DNA of 64,000 nucleotides from Pseudomonas orientalis (GTDB lineage Bacteria > Pseudomonadota > Gammaproteobacteria > Pseudomonadales > Pseudomonadaceae), in the NCBI RefSeq assembly GCF_002934065.1, contig NZ_CP018049.1, positions 370,501 through 434,500 on the forward strand, written 5' to 3'. A program made the position numbers and the translations under genes. Below, in pieces: positions 1 to 9,655 of the stretch. The notes beneath the pieces are model-generated. The model did no database searches and was not told where the DNA came from. It worked only from the letters and a program-made list of their open reading frames with translations. Numbering within the stretch: position 1 is the first letter of the stretch; each line of letters starts with the position of its first letter.

Positions 1-171
1 GCCGAGCAGGCGCTGGGGCATGACAAAGGCGCTGATGCCAGCACCGTGCTGGAGTGGAAAGCCTCCCCTGGCAGCAAGCCATTGGCGGTCGCCGCCTGGC
101 TGGTGGTGGGCATTCCGTTGGCGTGGGGTGTGTGGGTGACCCTGCAGAAGACCGCAGTACTGTTCCACTAA
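1..171 (+). CDS. small single-pass membrane protein, C-terminal part (MFS transporter small-subunit type)
   Basis: The frame is open from base 1 to the TAA at 169-171, giving 56 visible C-terminal residues; the start lies outside the window. The tail has a polar, charged stretch, then a single hydrophobic segment around residues 30-45 containing GIPLAWGVW, and ends with a short helix and Phe-His. This pattern resembles the short companion proteins annotated as MFS transporter small subunit beside oxalate/formate-type transporters in pseudomonads. That assignment is from memory of the family and the partner gene is not visible. It could equally be the last helix of a longer membrane protein. 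Confidence 0.55.
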   Translation, partial: AEQALGHDKGADASTVLEWKASPGSKPLAVAAWLVVGIPLAWGVWVTLQKTAVLFH

Positions 172-185
172 CACTGCAAAACCTT

Positions 186-274
186 TGTGGGAGGGGGCTT
201 GCCCCCGATGGCCGCGCATCAGTCAATGCATTGTTGACTGATCCACCGCTATCGGGGGCAAGCCCCCTCCCACA
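186..274. repeat. REPIN (GGGGGC-class REP doublet)
   Basis: Two inverted copies of a REP palindrome (GTGGGAGGGGGCTTGCCCCC and its complement) face each other across about 45 bp of less conserved sequence. The whole unit can fold into one long hairpin. It starts 15 bp after the stop of the upstream gene. This is the commonest repeat in the window. Families of this kind are known from P. fluorescens as REPINs, mobilised by RAYT transposases; no RAYT gene is in this window. Confidence 0.9.
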
Positions 275-396
275 TTGGTTGTTCAGTGTTCTGGTGGGCT
301 GGGTCCCACATGTATGCACATGTCTATCCCCGACATTCCCCGCTTCAACTCGTCAGTCTTATCCCCTTCGATGTTTCTGTTTAGCGCCCGCGCCCC

Positions 397-402
397 TATA
401 AT
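397..402 (+). promoter_or_regulatory. candidate -10 element upstream of hisB
   Basis: A perfect TATAAT lies 37 bp upstream of the hisB start. The hexamer one spacer upstream (TTTCTG near 374) is a poor -35. It would give a leader of about 30 nt. Sequence match only. Confidence 0.4.
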
Positions 403-439
403 GGCTGCCTTTTTCGCCCAATGATTTGCGGAGCTGGTG

Positions 440-1033
440 ATGGTCGAACGTATGGCGTCCGTCGAGCGCGACACTCTGGAAACCCAGATCAAAGCCTCGA
501 TCAACCTGGATGGCACCGGAAAGGCCCGATTTGATATCGGTGTACCTTTTCTTGAGCACATGCTGGACCAGATCGCCCGTCATGGGCTGATCGACCTGGA
601 TATTGTCAGCAAGGGCGACCTGCACATCGACGACCACCACACGGTGGAAGACGTGGGCATCACCCTCGGCCAGGCCTTTGCCAAGGCCATCGGCGACAAA
701 AAAGGCATCCGTCGCTACGGCCACGCCTATGTCCCGCTGGACGAAGCGCTGTCGCGCGTCGTCATCGACTTCTCCGGCCGCCCAGGCCTGCAGATGCACG
801 TGCCCTACACCCGCGCCACCGTGGGTGGCTTTGACGTCGACCTGTTCCAGGAATTCTTCCAGGGTTTCGTCAACCACGCCCTGGTCAGCCTGCACATCGA
901 CAACCTGCGCGGCACCAACACCCACCACCAGATCGAAACCGTGTTCAAGGCTTTCGGCCGCGCGCTGCGCATGGCCGTGGAGCTGGATGAGCGCATGGCC
1001 GGGCAAATGCCTTCGACCAAGGGCGTTCTGTAA
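440..1033 (+). CDS. hisB: imidazoleglycerol-phosphate dehydratase
   Basis: HisB dehydrates imidazoleglycerol phosphate to imidazoleacetol phosphate, the sixth step of histidine synthesis, in the cytoplasm. The 197-residue length is that of the monofunctional enzyme; there is no phosphatase domain as in enterics. The duplicated metal-binding His motifs are present: DDHHTVED near residues 64-71 and the THHQIE segment near 158. The ATG at 440 is preferred over the GTG at 437 because GGAG at 430-433 is then spaced 6 nt. The TAA overlaps the hisH ATG by one base, so the two genes are translationally coupled. Confidence 0.96.
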   Translation: MVERMASVERDTLETQIKASINLDGTGKARFDIGVPFLEHMLDQIARHGLIDLDIVSKGDLHIDDHHTVEDVGITLGQAFAKAIGDKKGIRRYGHAYVPLDEALSRVVIDFSGRPGLQMHVPYTRATVGGFDVDLFQEFFQGFVNHALVSLHIDNLRGTNTHHQIETVFKAFGRALRMAVELDERMAGQMPSTKGVL

Positions 1034-1671
1034 TGCAGACGGTCGCGGTTATCGATTACGGCATGGGTAACCTGCACTCGGTGGCCAAGGCCCTCGAGCA
1101 CGTGGGTGCCGGCAAGGTGCTGATCACCAGCGATGCCAATGTGATTCGTGAAGCCGACCGCGTGGTGTTTCCAGGCGTTGGCGCGATTCGCGATTGCATG
1201 GCCGAGATCCGTCGCCTGGGCTTTGACAGCCTGGTGCGCGAAGTCAGCCAGGACCGTCCGTTCCTCGGTATCTGCGTGGGCATGCAAGCCTTGCTCGACA
1301 GCAGTGAAGAGAACGGCGGTGTCGACTGCATCGGTCTGTTTCCCGGCCAGGTGAAGTTCTTCGGCAAAGACCTGCATGAAGACGGCGAGCACCTCAAGGT
1401 GCCGCACATGGGCTGGAACGAAGTGCGTCGCGCGGTGGATCACCCGCTGTGGCACGAGATTCCGGACATGGCGCGCTTCTACTTTGTGCACAGCTATTAC
1501 ATCGCCGCCGGTAACCCGCGCCAGGTGGTGGGGGGCGGGCATTACGGCGTCGACTTCGCCGCCGCGCTGGCCGACGGTTCGCGCTTTGCCGTGCAGTTTC
1601 ACCCGGAGAAGAGCCATACCCATGGCCTGCAATTGCTGCAGAACTTCGCCGCGTGGGATGGGCGCTGGTAA
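1033..1671 (+). CDS. hisH: imidazole glycerol phosphate synthase, glutaminase subunit
   Basis: HisH hydrolyses glutamine and channels ammonia to HisF, which makes imidazoleglycerol phosphate and AICAR. It is a class I glutamine amidotransferase of 212 residues. The nucleophile Cys81 sits in GICVGMQ, and the His-Glu pair is in FHPEKS (His190, Glu192). The start overlaps the hisB stop by one base. Its partner hisF follows after one small gene and hisA. A second HisH-HisF pair exists in some pseudomonads for O-antigen synthesis, but the genomic setting marks this as the biosynthetic copy. Confidence 0.96.
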   Translation: MQTVAVIDYGMGNLHSVAKALEHVGAGKVLITSDANVIREADRVVFPGVGAIRDCMAEIRRLGFDSLVREVSQDRPFLGICVGMQALLDSSEENGGVDCIGLFPGQVKFFGKDLHEDGEHLKVPHMGWNEVRRAVDHPLWHEIPDMARFYFVHSYYIAAGNPRQVVGGGHYGVDFAAALADGSRFAVQFHPEKSHTHGLQLLQNFAAWDGRW

Positions 1672-1929
1672 ATGGCCAGGAAGTCGAAGCCGCCGATCTT
1701 GAACCTTGCGCCCGAGCAGGAGCGTGAGGCCACCGACAAGATCAAGCGTTTCATGGAAGACCGCTTCGAGCTCAAGCTGGGCTCGTTCGAGGTCGCCGAG
1801 ATTCTCGAGCTGTTCACCACCGAAGTGGCACCGCACTATTACAACAGGGCGATTTTCGACACGCAGACGCTCCTTAAAGAAAGGTTCGAAAGCATCGAAA
1901 GCGACTTGTGGTCGCTTGAGAAACCCTGA
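1672..1929 (+). CDS. DUF2164 family protein in the his operon
   Basis: This 85-residue protein starts immediately after the hisH stop, with no gap, so it is almost certainly co-translated. It is highly charged, with a basic N-terminus, a central segment predicted to be helical (residues 14-60) and an acidic C-terminus. No signal peptide or membrane segment is seen. I recognise it as the DUF2164 family, whose function I do not know. Its fixed place between hisH and hisA suggests a link to histidine synthesis or only a passenger role; the sequence does not decide. Confidence 0.85.
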   Translation: MARKSKPPILNLAPEQEREATDKIKRFMEDRFELKLGSFEVAEILELFTTEVAPHYYNRAIFDTQTLLKERFESIESDLWSLEKP

Positions 1930-1968
1930 TTTCCCAAGCATTGCTGAATATCGAATAAGGTTTGCCAG

Positions 1969-2706
1969 ATGCTGATTATCCCCGCTATCGATCTCAAGGA
2001 CGGCGCCTGTGTCCGTCTGCGCCAGGGCCGCATGGAAGATTCCACGGTGTTCTCCGATGACCCGGTGAGCATGGCCGCCAAATGGGTGGAAGGGGGCTGC
2101 CGTCGTCTGCATCTGGTGGACTTGAACGGCGCGTTCGAAGGCCAGCCGGTCAATGGCGAGGTGGTCACCGCGATTGCCAGGCGCTACCCGAACCTGCCGA
2201 TCCAGATCGGTGGCGGTATCCGCTCCCTGGAAACCATCGAGCACTACGTCAAGGCAGGCGTGAGCTACGTGATCATCGGCACCAAGGCCGTGAAAGACCC
2301 GGCCTTCGTCGCCGAAGCCTGTCGCGCCTTCCCGGGCAAGGTGATCGTCGGCCTGGACGCCAAGGACGGCTTTGTCGCCACCGACGGCTGGGCCGAGATC
2401 AGTACCGTGCAGGTGATCGACCTGGCCAAGCAGTTCGAAGCCGACGGCGTGTCCGCCATCGTTTATACCGACATCGCCAAAGACGGCATGATGCAGGGCT
2501 GCAACGTACCGTTCACCGCCGCGCTAGCCGCTGCGACGAAGATCCCGGTGATCGCTTCCGGCGGCATTCACAACCTGGGTGACATCAAGTCACTGTTGGA
2601 CGCCAAGGCCCCCGGCATCATCGGCGCGATCACCGGCCGCGCAATCTATGAAGGCACCCTGGACGTCGCCGAAGCTCAGGCTTACTGCGATGCCTACAAC
2701 GGCTGA
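1969..2706 (+). CDS. hisA: phosphoribosylformimino-5-aminoimidazole carboxamide ribotide isomerase (ProFAR isomerase)
   Basis: HisA catalyses the Amadori rearrangement of ProFAR to PRFAR, the HisF substrate. The (beta-alpha)8 barrel of 245 residues has the two catalytic aspartates Asp8 (PAIDLKDG) and Asp130 (GLDAKDG). The phosphate-binding glycine loops are visible (QIGGGIRS near 79-86 and a later ASGGIHN). An AAGG-like Shine-Dalgarno lies just upstream of the ATG. hisF follows 9 bp downstream in the same operon. Confidence 0.97.
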   Translation: MLIIPAIDLKDGACVRLRQGRMEDSTVFSDDPVSMAAKWVEGGCRRLHLVDLNGAFEGQPVNGEVVTAIARRYPNLPIQIGGGIRSLETIEHYVKAGVSYVIIGTKAVKDPAFVAEACRAFPGKVIVGLDAKDGFVATDGWAEISTVQVIDLAKQFEADGVSAIVYTDIAKDGMMQGCNVPFTAALAAATKIPVIASGGIHNLGDIKSLLDAKAPGIIGAITGRAIYEGTLDVAEAQAYCDAYNG

Positions 2707-2715
2707 GGACTGACC

Positions 2716-3486
2716 ATGGCGCTGGCCAAACGCATCATCCCTTGCCTGGACGTCGACAACGGTCGCGTGGTCAAGGGCGTCAAGTTCGAGAACATCCGTG
2801 ATGCCGGCGACCCGGTGGAAATCGCCCGTCGCTACGATGAGCAGGGTGCCGACGAAATTACCTTTCTCGACATCACTGCCAGCGTCGACGGCCGCGACAC
2901 CACGCTGCATACCGTCGAGCGCATGGCCAGCCAGGTGTTTATCCCGCTGACCGTGGGCGGCGGCGTGCGCACCGTGCAAGACATCCGCAATCTGCTCAAT
3001 GCCGGCGCGGACAAGGTCTCGATCAACACCGCCGCCGTGTTCAACCCTGAATTTGTCGGCGAAGCCGCGCAGCACTTCGGCTCGCAATGCATCGTGGTCG
3101 CCATCGACGCCAAGAAAGTTTCCGGCCCCGGTGAAACCCCGCGCTGGGAAATCTTCACCCACGGCGGGCGCAAACCGACCGGGCTGGACGCGGTGGAGTG
3201 GGCGATGAAGATGGAAGCCCTCGGCGCCGGTGAAATCCTGCTGACCAGCATGGACCAGGACGGCATGAAAAACGGCTTTGACCTGGGCGTAACCCGCGCC
3301 ATCAGCGATGCCCTGGGCATCCCGGTCATCGCCTCCGGCGGCGTCGGCAACCTGCAGCACTTGGCCGATGGCGTCATCGAAGGGCATGCCAGCGCGGTGC
3401 TGGCGGCGAGTATTTTCCACTTCGGCGAATACACCGTGCCCGAGGCAAAGGCCTACATGGCCGCACGCGGTATCGTCGTGCGCTAA
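2716..3486 (+). CDS. hisF: imidazole glycerol phosphate synthase, cyclase subunit
   Basis: HisF takes ammonia from HisH and converts PRFAR to imidazoleglycerol phosphate plus AICAR. The 256-residue (beta-alpha)8 barrel carries catalytic Asp12 (PCLDVDNG) and Asp131 (AIDAKK), and the paired phosphate-binding loops VGGGVRT and ASGGVGN. Length and motifs are canonical. It is the last gene of the his cluster visible here; hisE and hisI lie far away at 58521-59248 on the opposite strand. Confidence 0.97.
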   Translation: MALAKRIIPCLDVDNGRVVKGVKFENIRDAGDPVEIARRYDEQGADEITFLDITASVDGRDTTLHTVERMASQVFIPLTVGGGVRTVQDIRNLLNAGADKVSINTAAVFNPEFVGEAAQHFGSQCIVVAIDAKKVSGPGETPRWEIFTHGGRKPTGLDAVEWAMKMEALGAGEILLTSMDQDGMKNGFDLGVTRAISDALGIPVIASGGVGNLQHLADGVIEGHASAVLAASIFHFGEYTVPEAKAYMAARGIVVR

Positions 3487-3552
3487 ACGCCGCTGGACAG
3501 CATGGCAGGCGCGCGGCACTCTCTGCGCTTGCCATGGATTCCGGTAGCCTTC

Positions 3553-4308
3553 ATGTTCAAACACCTGCTGCTCGCCCTTGCCAGTTCCTCCATGCTCATG
3601 GCGGCTACGGTGCACGCCGACGAATCGTCTGACACCTCACTGGTGCTGCTGACGGAAAATTTCCCGCCTTACAACATGGCGAAAAACGGCAAGAACTTCG
3701 CCAGGGACGAGAACATCGAAGGCATCGCCGTGGACATCATGCGCGAGACCTTCAAGCGTGCCGGTATTTCCTACAACCTCACCCTGCGTTTCCCCTGGGA
3801 GCGAATCTACAAACTCGCCCTGGAAAAACCCGGCTATGGTGTGTTCGTCACGGCGCGTTTGCCGGACCGTGAAGCCTTGTTCAAATGGGTCGGCCCCATC
3901 GGCCCGGACGATTGGGTGCTGTTGGCCAAGGCTGACAGCAAAATCCAGTTAGAAGGCCTGGAGCAGGCGCGCCGCTACAGGATTGGCGCCTACAAAGGCG
4001 ATGCCATTGCCCAGAGCCTGGACAAGCAGGGGCTCAAGCCGGTTGTCGCCTTGCGTGACCAGGACAATGCGCAAAAGCTCATGGAGGGCCAGATCGACCT
4101 GTGGGCCACCGGCGACCCTGCTGGCCGTTACCTGGCGCGGCAGGTGGGGGTGAACGGGCTCAAGACGGTACTGCGTTTCAACAGTGCGCAGCTTTACCTG
4201 GCGTTGAACAAGGATGTGCCGGACGAGGTGGTTGCCAGGCTCCAGGCTGCGCTGGATGAGTTACGCAAGAGCGGTCGAGTAGACGAAATCATGGCGCGTT
4301 ACCTCTAA
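3553..4308 (+). CDS. periplasmic solute-binding protein, family 3-like
   Basis: The 251-residue product begins with a signal peptide (MFKHLLLALASS, cleavage near Ala-Asp 22-23), then an SBP family 3 type fold with LTENFPPYN near the start and the usual two lobes. No permease or ATPase gene is adjacent, so it is an orphan binding protein. In pseudomonads such proteins near hisF are common, and their ligands are mostly unknown to me. An upstream in-frame start at 3502 would add 17 residues before the signal peptide and is less likely. Confidence 0.75.
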   Translation: MFKHLLLALASSSMLMAATVHADESSDTSLVLLTENFPPYNMAKNGKNFARDENIEGIAVDIMRETFKRAGISYNLTLRFPWERIYKLALEKPGYGVFVTARLPDREALFKWVGPIGPDDWVLLAKADSKIQLEGLEQARRYRIGAYKGDAIAQSLDKQGLKPVVALRDQDNAQKLMEGQIDLWATGDPAGRYLARQVGVNGLKTVLRFNSAQLYLALNKDVPDEVVARLQAALDELRKSGRVDEIMARYL

Positions 4309-4341
4309 AGTTGACCGTTCCGAAGAATAAACGCGATCAAA

Positions 4342-4434
4342 AATGTGGGAGGGGGCTTGCCCCCGATAGCAGTAGATCAGCCAATATATTTTAAGCTGAC
4401 ACACCGCCATCGGGGGCAAGCCCCCTCCCACATT
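4342..4434. repeat. REPIN (GGGGGC class)
   Basis: Inverted AATGTGGGAGG/CCTCCCACATT ends enclose two facing REP palindromes. It fills the gap between two converging genes, the binding protein (stop at 4308) and the deacetylase (stop at 4461). Confidence 0.9.
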
Positions 4435-4460
4435 GGGAATTGGATTTTCGCCACCTTCAT

Positions 4461-5234
4461 TCAGCGGTAAATGCCGTCTTTGCCGTGCCCGGCCATGGCC
4501 CGATTACTGCGCACGCTGATCATCAACTTGATATCGATCCACTCCACACCCTGCGCCTTGAGCTTGGGCAATTCGCGCTCCAGCACCGCCAGGGTCTGGG
4601 GATAAGGGTGCCCGATCATCACCGCCGAACCCTGCTTGTGCGCCAGCTTGATTGCGGTTTGCAGCTGCGTGGTGATCGCTGCCTCGGTGCGTTCGTCATC
4701 CAGGAACACATCCCGCGAAACATGCGCCAGTCCAATCTTCTGCGCCTCGGCGGCGGCGACAGTCTGTGCGCTGGTGCGGCTGTCCACAAAGAACTTGTGG
4801 CGCCGCTGCAGCTCGCCCATTAACCACGCCATTGCCTGCGGCTGCGCCGTCATGCGGCTGCCCATATGGTTATTGATGCCGGCGGTGTAGGGCACGGCCG
4901 TGAAGGCGGCGTCCAGGCGCTTGGCCAGTTCTTCGATCGACAGCTCGGGGTGCCAGGCAAACGGACCGGTGGCCGGGTCCATGGGCATATGCAGGATGAC
5001 GATCTTGCCGGCCTTGTGGGCCTCGCGGGCGAATTCGGCGGCGTGAGGGGTGTCAGGCATGATCGCGGTGGTGACCGGCCCGGGCAGGCCCAGCACGCGA
5101 CGATCCCTGGGCAGGTTCTGCCCGAGGTCGTCGATGATCAGGGTGAGATAGGCTTTGTGCGGCTCGCCGACCGGCGTCGCTTGCGCGAATCCGGCCAGGC
5201 TGCACAGCACAGCGATAATCAGCGCAACACGCAT
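4461..5234 (-). CDS. divergent polysaccharide deacetylase family protein (YibQ-like)
   Basis: The 257-residue protein has a cleavable signal peptide (about residues 1-19) followed by a divergent polysaccharide deacetylase domain (PF04748 type). Recognisable features are LIIDDLGQN near the N-terminus, HMPMDP, a GINNHMGSR segment and a GHPYPQTL near the end. The family is periplasmic and its true substrate is unsettled. The start codon lies one base after the ctpA stop, so it is the last gene of the envC-ctpA-yibQ unit, which suggests a cell-envelope role. Confidence 0.88.
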   Translation of the reverse strand: MRVALIIAVLCSLAGFAQATPVGEPHKAYLTLIIDDLGQNLPRDRRVLGLPGPVTTAIMPDTPHAAEFAREAHKAGKIVILHMPMDPATGPFAWHPELSIEELAKRLDAAFTAVPYTAGINNHMGSRMTAQPQAMAWLMGELQRRHKFFVDSRTSAQTVAAAEAQKIGLAHVSRDVFLDDERTEAAITTQLQTAIKLAHKQGSAVMIGHPYPQTLAVLERELPKLKAQGVEWIDIKLMISVRSNRAMAGHGKDGIYR

Positions 5235-5235
5235 A

Positions 5236-6543
5236 TCAACGGCTGCGCGTGATGCTCAGGCCCTTGAGCAGGCTCAGCGCCTGGGCCAACTGGTAATCGT
5301 CGTCCTGCGGCATCGGTTTGGCTTTGGCGCCGCTGCCGGTCGGCTGGTCGGCGCCGCCGTTGCCATTGCCCAGGTGGCCTTGCAGGTCCGCCTCTTTGTA
5401 GTACTCGCTGTCGATCTCGTTGGTGATCTTGGCCTTGCGCACCTCAATGTCCGGCACAATGCCCTGGGCCTGGATCGAGCGACCGTTGGGCGTGTAGTAC
5501 AGCGCCGTGGTGATCTTCAGTGCACGCTCGTTATTGAGCGGCAATACGGTTTGCACCGAGCCTTTACCGAAGGTCGTGGTGCCCATCAGCACACCGCGCT
5601 TCTGGTCCTGCAGGGCGCCGGCGACGATCTCCGAGGCCGAGGCGCTGCCGCCGTTGATCAGCACGGCCAGCGGTACGTTCTCGCTCAGATCGTTGCCGGT
5701 GGCCGAGAAGCGCAGCTCGGAATTGGCGATGCGGCCCTTGGTGTAGACGATCAGGCCCTTGGTGATGAAGTGGTCGACCACTTCCACCGCCGACTGCAAC
5801 ACGCCGCCCGGGTTGTTACGCAGGTCGAGCACGATGCCGTTGAGCTTCTTGCCGTTGTCCTTGCGCAGCTTGGCCAGGGCCTTGGCCACTTCGTCGCCGG
5901 TCTTGACCTGGAACTGGGTGATGCGGATGTAGCCGTAGCCCGACTCCAGCAGCTGGCTCTTCACGCTCTTGACCACGATGGTGGAGCGGGTCAGGGTCAC
6001 GTCGAACGGATTGCCGCCGTCGCGCACCAGGGTCAGGGTGATTTTCTGGCCGATCTTGCCGCGCATCTTGTCGACGGCTTCGGTCATGGTCTGGCCGCGG
6101 GTCGGCTGGCCGTTGATCTTGACGATAAAGTCACCCGCCTGGATGCCGGCCTTGGATGCCGGGGTGTCGTCGATGGGCGAGACCACCTTGATGTTGCCGT
6201 CTTCGGAACCGACCTCAATGCCCAGGCCACCGAATTCACCGCTGGTGCTTTCCTGCAGTTCAGCGAAGTCTTCCGGGCCCAGGTAGGCCGAATGCGGGTC
6301 GAGGTTGCTGAGCATGCCCTTGATGGCATTTTCCAGCAGGGTCTTGTCGTCTACGGGTTCGACATAGGCTGCCTTGATCCGGTCCATGACCTCGGCAAAG
6401 GTGCGCAGCTCGTCCAGCGGCAACGGCGCCTTGGTGGTCGCAGCGGTCGCGGCGGGGACAGCCTGGTCGGCAAAAGCCAGAGGCGCGCCGATCACCAGGG
6501 CGATCGTCAGGGCCAGCGAAGTGAGGCGGGACAAATGCAGCAT
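5236..6543 (-). CDS. ctpA: C-terminal processing peptidase, S41 family
   Basis: CtpA is a periplasmic serine protease with a Ser-Lys dyad. The 435-residue product has a signal peptide (about 1-25), a PDZ domain (about 100-185, GLGIEVG onward) and an S41 core. The nucleophile Ser302 lies in GGSASASE and the general base Lys327 in TFGKGSVQ. In P. aeruginosa CtpA works with an outer-membrane lipoprotein partner to degrade peptidoglycan cross-link hydrolases; that link is family knowledge, not seen here. It follows the EnvC gene by 30 bp and precedes the deacetylase gene by one base. Confidence 0.94.
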   Translation of the reverse strand: MLHLSRLTSLALTIALVIGAPLAFADQAVPAATAATTKAPLPLDELRTFAEVMDRIKAAYVEPVDDKTLLENAIKGMLSNLDPHSAYLGPEDFAELQESTSGEFGGLGIEVGSEDGNIKVVSPIDDTPASKAGIQAGDFIVKINGQPTRGQTMTEAVDKMRGKIGQKITLTLVRDGGNPFDVTLTRSTIVVKSVKSQLLESGYGYIRITQFQVKTGDEVAKALAKLRKDNGKKLNGIVLDLRNNPGGVLQSAVEVVDHFITKGLIVYTKGRIANSELRFSATGNDLSENVPLAVLINGGSASASEIVAGALQDQKRGVLMGTTTFGKGSVQTVLPLNNERALKITTALYYTPNGRSIQAQGIVPDIEVRKAKITNEIDSEYYKEADLQGHLGNGNGGADQPTGSGAKAKPMPQDDDYQLAQALSLLKGLSITRSR

Positions 6544-6573
6544 GTCGAACGAACTCCTAATGTAGATGAGACC

Positions 6574-7869
6574 CTATCCTTGGGATCTGCACCATTGTGC
6601 AGGGTCGCTCGGGCGGCCCTGCTGACGAATAGCGAAGTACAGCGCCGGGGTGTCCTGGCCACCACTGTTACCGACAGTGGAGATGGATTCACCGGCTTTT
6701 ACCACATCACCTGCCGACTTGAGTAACGTCTGATTGTGGCCGTAAAGGCTCAAATAGCCATTACCGTGGTCAAGAATCACCAGCAGGCCGGCCCCGCGCA
6801 GCCAATCGGCAAACACCACGCGCCCGCCGTGGACGGCGTGGACCTGGCTGCCCGCTGACGCGCTGATCATCACACCATCCCACTTGGCACGGGTGTCATC
6901 GCCACGGGTTTCGCCGAAGCGTGCCAACAGTCGACCATCAACTGGCCATGGAAGTTTGCCGCGCGCTGAAGCAAAAGGCCCGCCGAACGACTCGCCGCTG
7001 CTGGAAACCAGTGGGCCAGGCGCTGCGTGCGCCGGTTTGCGCGGGGCCGGCGCATCGGTAGTGGCTGCCAGTTCGGCCTCACGCTGGCGCTTTTTTTCGG
7101 CTTCCTGCTGGGCGATCAGCGCTTTTTGCCGCGCCTCCTCGGCCTCGCGTGCCTGGCGCGCCAGGGTTTCTTCGATAGTCTTGAGCACTTTGGCCAGGTC
7201 GGCCTGGTCCTGCTCGCGGGCCTGGAGCTTGGCGTCGCGGGCTTTTACGTCATTATTGAGCTTGGCCAGGGCTTGCTGGCGTTCCTTGCGGACCTTGTCC
7301 AACTCGTTGCGCTGGGTGTCGAGCGCAGTCTTCTGGTCGAGCAGTTGAGCCTGCTGATCATTGATCTCCTGCTCGACATTGGCCAACTGGCGCAGCGTTT
7401 CGTTAAAGCCCTTCAACTGCGCCAGGCGCGCCTGGCTCAGGTAATCGTAATAGGTGAGGGTGCGGGCAAATTTTTCCGGGTTCTGCTGGTTGAGCAGCAG
7501 CTTGAGATATTCCTGGCGGCCGCTCTGGTAGGCGGCGCGGGCCTGGATCGCGATCAGGCGTTGCTGTTCAACGCGTGCGCTCTGGAGTTTTTTTTTCTCA
7601 GCGTCGAGTCGCTCCAGTTCCGACTCGCTCTTCTTTAATTCTTTTTGCAGCTCCTGGACCTGCTTCTCCAGCTTGCCCATTTCGGTTTCCGTGCCGCGCA
7701 GGTCTTTCTGCACCCCGGACTTTTCTTCCTGGAGCTTGCCGAGCAGTTTTTTCAGCTCGGTAATGTCCTGACGCGTAGCGTCCAACTGTTGTTGGGTTTG
7801 TGCACGCTCATCGGCAAATGCCGGTTGGAGCAGGCAGACAAGAGCGAGGGTAATCAAGGCGCGAAGCAT
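6574..7869 (-). CDS. envC: EnvC-type murein hydrolase activator (degenerate LytM/M23 protein)
   Basis: The 431-residue protein has a signal peptide (about 1-17), a long coiled coil (about 20-265, rich in Glu, Lys and Gln heptads) and a C-terminal LytM/M23 fold. The fold lacks the zinc ligands: the first His position reads KWDG and the HxH motif reads ALYFAI. As in E. coli EnvC, this implies an activator of periplasmic amidases rather than an endopeptidase. The ATG at 7869 was chosen because the signal peptide begins there; longer in-frame extensions run into the REPIN. It is probably co-transcribed with ctpA. Confidence 0.9.
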   Translation of the reverse strand: MLRALITLALVCLLQPAFADERAQTQQQLDATRQDITELKKLLGKLQEEKSGVQKDLRGTETEMGKLEKQVQELQKELKKSESELERLDAEKKKLQSARVEQQRLIAIQARAAYQSGRQEYLKLLLNQQNPEKFARTLTYYDYLSQARLAQLKGFNETLRQLANVEQEINDQQAQLLDQKTALDTQRNELDKVRKERQQALAKLNNDVKARDAKLQAREQDQADLAKVLKTIEETLARQAREAEEARQKALIAQQEAEKKRQREAELAATTDAPAPRKPAHAAPGPLVSSSGESFGGPFASARGKLPWPVDGRLLARFGETRGDDTRAKWDGVMISASAGSQVHAVHGGRVVFADWLRGAGLLVILDHGNGYLSLYGHNQTLLKSAGDVVKAGESISTVGNSGGQDTPALYFAIRQQGRPSDPAQWCRSQG

Positions 7870-8016
7870 AGAGGCGGGCGACACCAGGGGAAAGGGACGC
7901 TCTAGTATGCCCGCCAAGCGCCGCAAAAAAAACGTCCAATTGGAGCGGGCGGGCAAGATAGGTGCCGAGTGGTGGTGGTATGGCAAAAAGATATCTTCCA
8001 AACACCGAAGGGCCAA

Positions 8017-8105
8017 TGTGGGAGGGGGCTTGCCCCCGATAGCGGTGGACCAGTCACATAAGTGTTGACTGACACTCCGTCATCGGGGGCAAGCCCCCTC
8101 CCACA
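8017..8105. repeat. REPIN (GGGGGC class)
   Basis: A facing REP doublet in the 259-bp gap between the gpmI stop and the envC start. It may attenuate read-through between these two same-strand genes. Confidence 0.9.
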
Positions 8106-8128
8106 CTGGATCTACAGTGTTGTTTAGA

Positions 8129-9655
8129 TCAGACCAGAATTGAGGTCCCGGTCATTTCCTTAGGCTTTTCCAGCCCCATCAGCATCAGCATGGTCGGCGC
8201 CACATCCGCCAGTACGCCGCCGTTACGCACTTTGAAATCGCGCTTGCCGACGTAGATGAACGGCACCGGCTCGGTGGTGTGGGCTGTGTGGGCCTGGCCG
8301 GTTGACTCGTCGGACATCTGCTCGCAGTTGCCGTGGTCGGCGGTGATCAGCGCTTCGCCACCGACTTTGTCCAGGGCGTCGACGATGCGGCCCACGCACA
8401 GGTCCAGGCATTCCACGGCCTTAGTGGCAGCCTCCAGGTTGCCGCTGTGGCCGACCATGTCGCCGTTGGCGTAGTTGACCACGATGACGTCATAACGCTG
8501 ATGCTCGATGGCGTCGACGATCTTGTCGGTGACTTCCGGTGCGCTCATTTCCGGCTGCAGGTCGTAGGTGGCGACTTTTGGCGATGGGATCAGGATGCGC
8601 TCTTCGCCAGGGAAAGGTTCTTCACGTCCGCCGGAAAAGAAGAAGGTCACGTGGGCATATTTTTCGGTTTCGGCGATGCGCAGTTGAGTCTTGCCGTTTT
8701 TCGCCAGGTAATCGCCCAGCACGTTTTCCAGGCTGCCCGGCGCAAAAGCCGACGGGGCCGGGATATTGGCGGCGTATTGGGTGAGCATGACGAACTCGAC
8801 TTTCGGCTGGCGTGCGCGTTCGAAGTCCTTGAAACCGTCGTCGACAAACACATGGCTCAGCTCACGGGCACGGTCGGCGCGGAAGTTCATGAACACCATG
8901 GCGTCGCCGTCTTCGACTTTCACCGGCTCGCCGATGGTGGTGGCCTTGACGAATTCATCGCTCTCGCCACGGGCGTAGGCGGCTTCCAGGCCTTGCTGGG
9001 CGGTGGCGGCGTTGAATTCGGCCTGGCCATCGACGATCAGGTTGTAGGCCTGGGCCACGCGGTCCCAGCGGTTGTCGCGGTCCATGGCAAAGTAACGGCC
9101 TACCAGGCTGGCGATGCGGCCTTTGCCCAGGGCGGCGAAGGTGGCGTCCAGCAGTTCGATGGACGACTGCGCGCTTTTGGGCGGGGTGTCGCGACCGTCA
9201 AGGAAGGCGTGCAGGTAGATCTTGTCGGCGCCGCGCTTGAAGGCCAGTTCGGCCATGGCGATCAGGTGGTCCTGATGGCTGTGTACGCCGCCATCGGAGA
9301 GCAGGCCCATGAAGTGCACGGCCTTGCCGGCGGCGACGGCTTTGTCCACCGCTGCGCAGATGGTCGGGTTCTCGAAGAACTCGCCATCGCGGATCGCTTT
9401 GGTCACGCGGGTGAAGTCCTGATAGACCACTCGTCCGGCGCCGAGATTCATGTGACCGACTTCCGAGTTGCCCATCTGGCCGTCCGGCAGGCCCACGTCC
9501 ATGCCGGAGCCTGAGATCAAACCGTTGGGCACGGTGGCGGTGAGACGGTCCAGCACAGGCTTGCGGGCGGCGTACACCGCGTTGTCGTGGTGGCTTTCAC
9601 TGTGTCCGAAGCCATCGAGAATTATCAGGACCAAAGGTTTAGGCGTGGTAGTCAT
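8129..9655 (-). CDS. gpmI: 2,3-bisphosphoglycerate-independent phosphoglycerate mutase
   Basis: GpmI interconverts 3- and 2-phosphoglycerate using Mn2+ and a phosphoserine intermediate. The 508-residue product belongs to the alkaline phosphatase superfamily. LIILDGFG near residue 10 supplies the first metal aspartate and MGNSEVGH holds the nucleophile Ser64. Later metal sites appear as HSHQDH and ADHGNCEQ. The ATG at 9655 begins a typical N-terminus; the longer reading adds 26 residues with no homologous look. It is divergent from the rhodanese-like gene at 9807. Confidence 0.95.
   Translation of the reverse strand: MTTTPKPLVLIILDGFGHSESHHDNAVYAARKPVLDRLTATVPNGLISGSGMDVGLPDGQMGNSEVGHMNLGAGRVVYQDFTRVTKAIRDGEFFENPTICAAVDKAVAAGKAVHFMGLLSDGGVHSHQDHLIAMAELAFKRGADKIYLHAFLDGRDTPPKSAQSSIELLDATFAALGKGRIASLVGRYFAMDRDNRWDRVAQAYNLIVDGQAEFNAATAQQGLEAAYARGESDEFVKATTIGEPVKVEDGDAMVFMNFRADRARELSHVFVDDGFKDFERARQPKVEFVMLTQYAANIPAPSAFAPGSLENVLGDYLAKNGKTQLRIAETEKYAHVTFFFSGGREEPFPGEERILIPSPKVATYDLQPEMSAPEVTDKIVDAIEHQRYDVIVVNYANGDMVGHSGNLEAATKAVECLDLCVGRIVDALDKVGGEALITADHGNCEQMSDESTGQAHTAHTTEPVPFIYVGKRDFKVRNGGVLADVAPTMLMLMGLEKPKEMTGTSILV

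Noticed and set aside
186-274. REPIN hairpins called as rho-independent terminators
   Set aside because: They lack a following T-tract; they may attenuate transcription, but the repeat classification is better supported.
54-401. 115-codon plus-strand frame across the first REPIN
   Set aside because: It starts inside the frame of the upstream gene and runs through the REPIN; REP sequences often create such spurious frames.
805-2244. 479-codon minus-strand frame antisense to hisB-hisH-hisA
   Set aside because: It is the antisense shadow of strongly coding genes in GC-rich DNA and has no recognisable domain.
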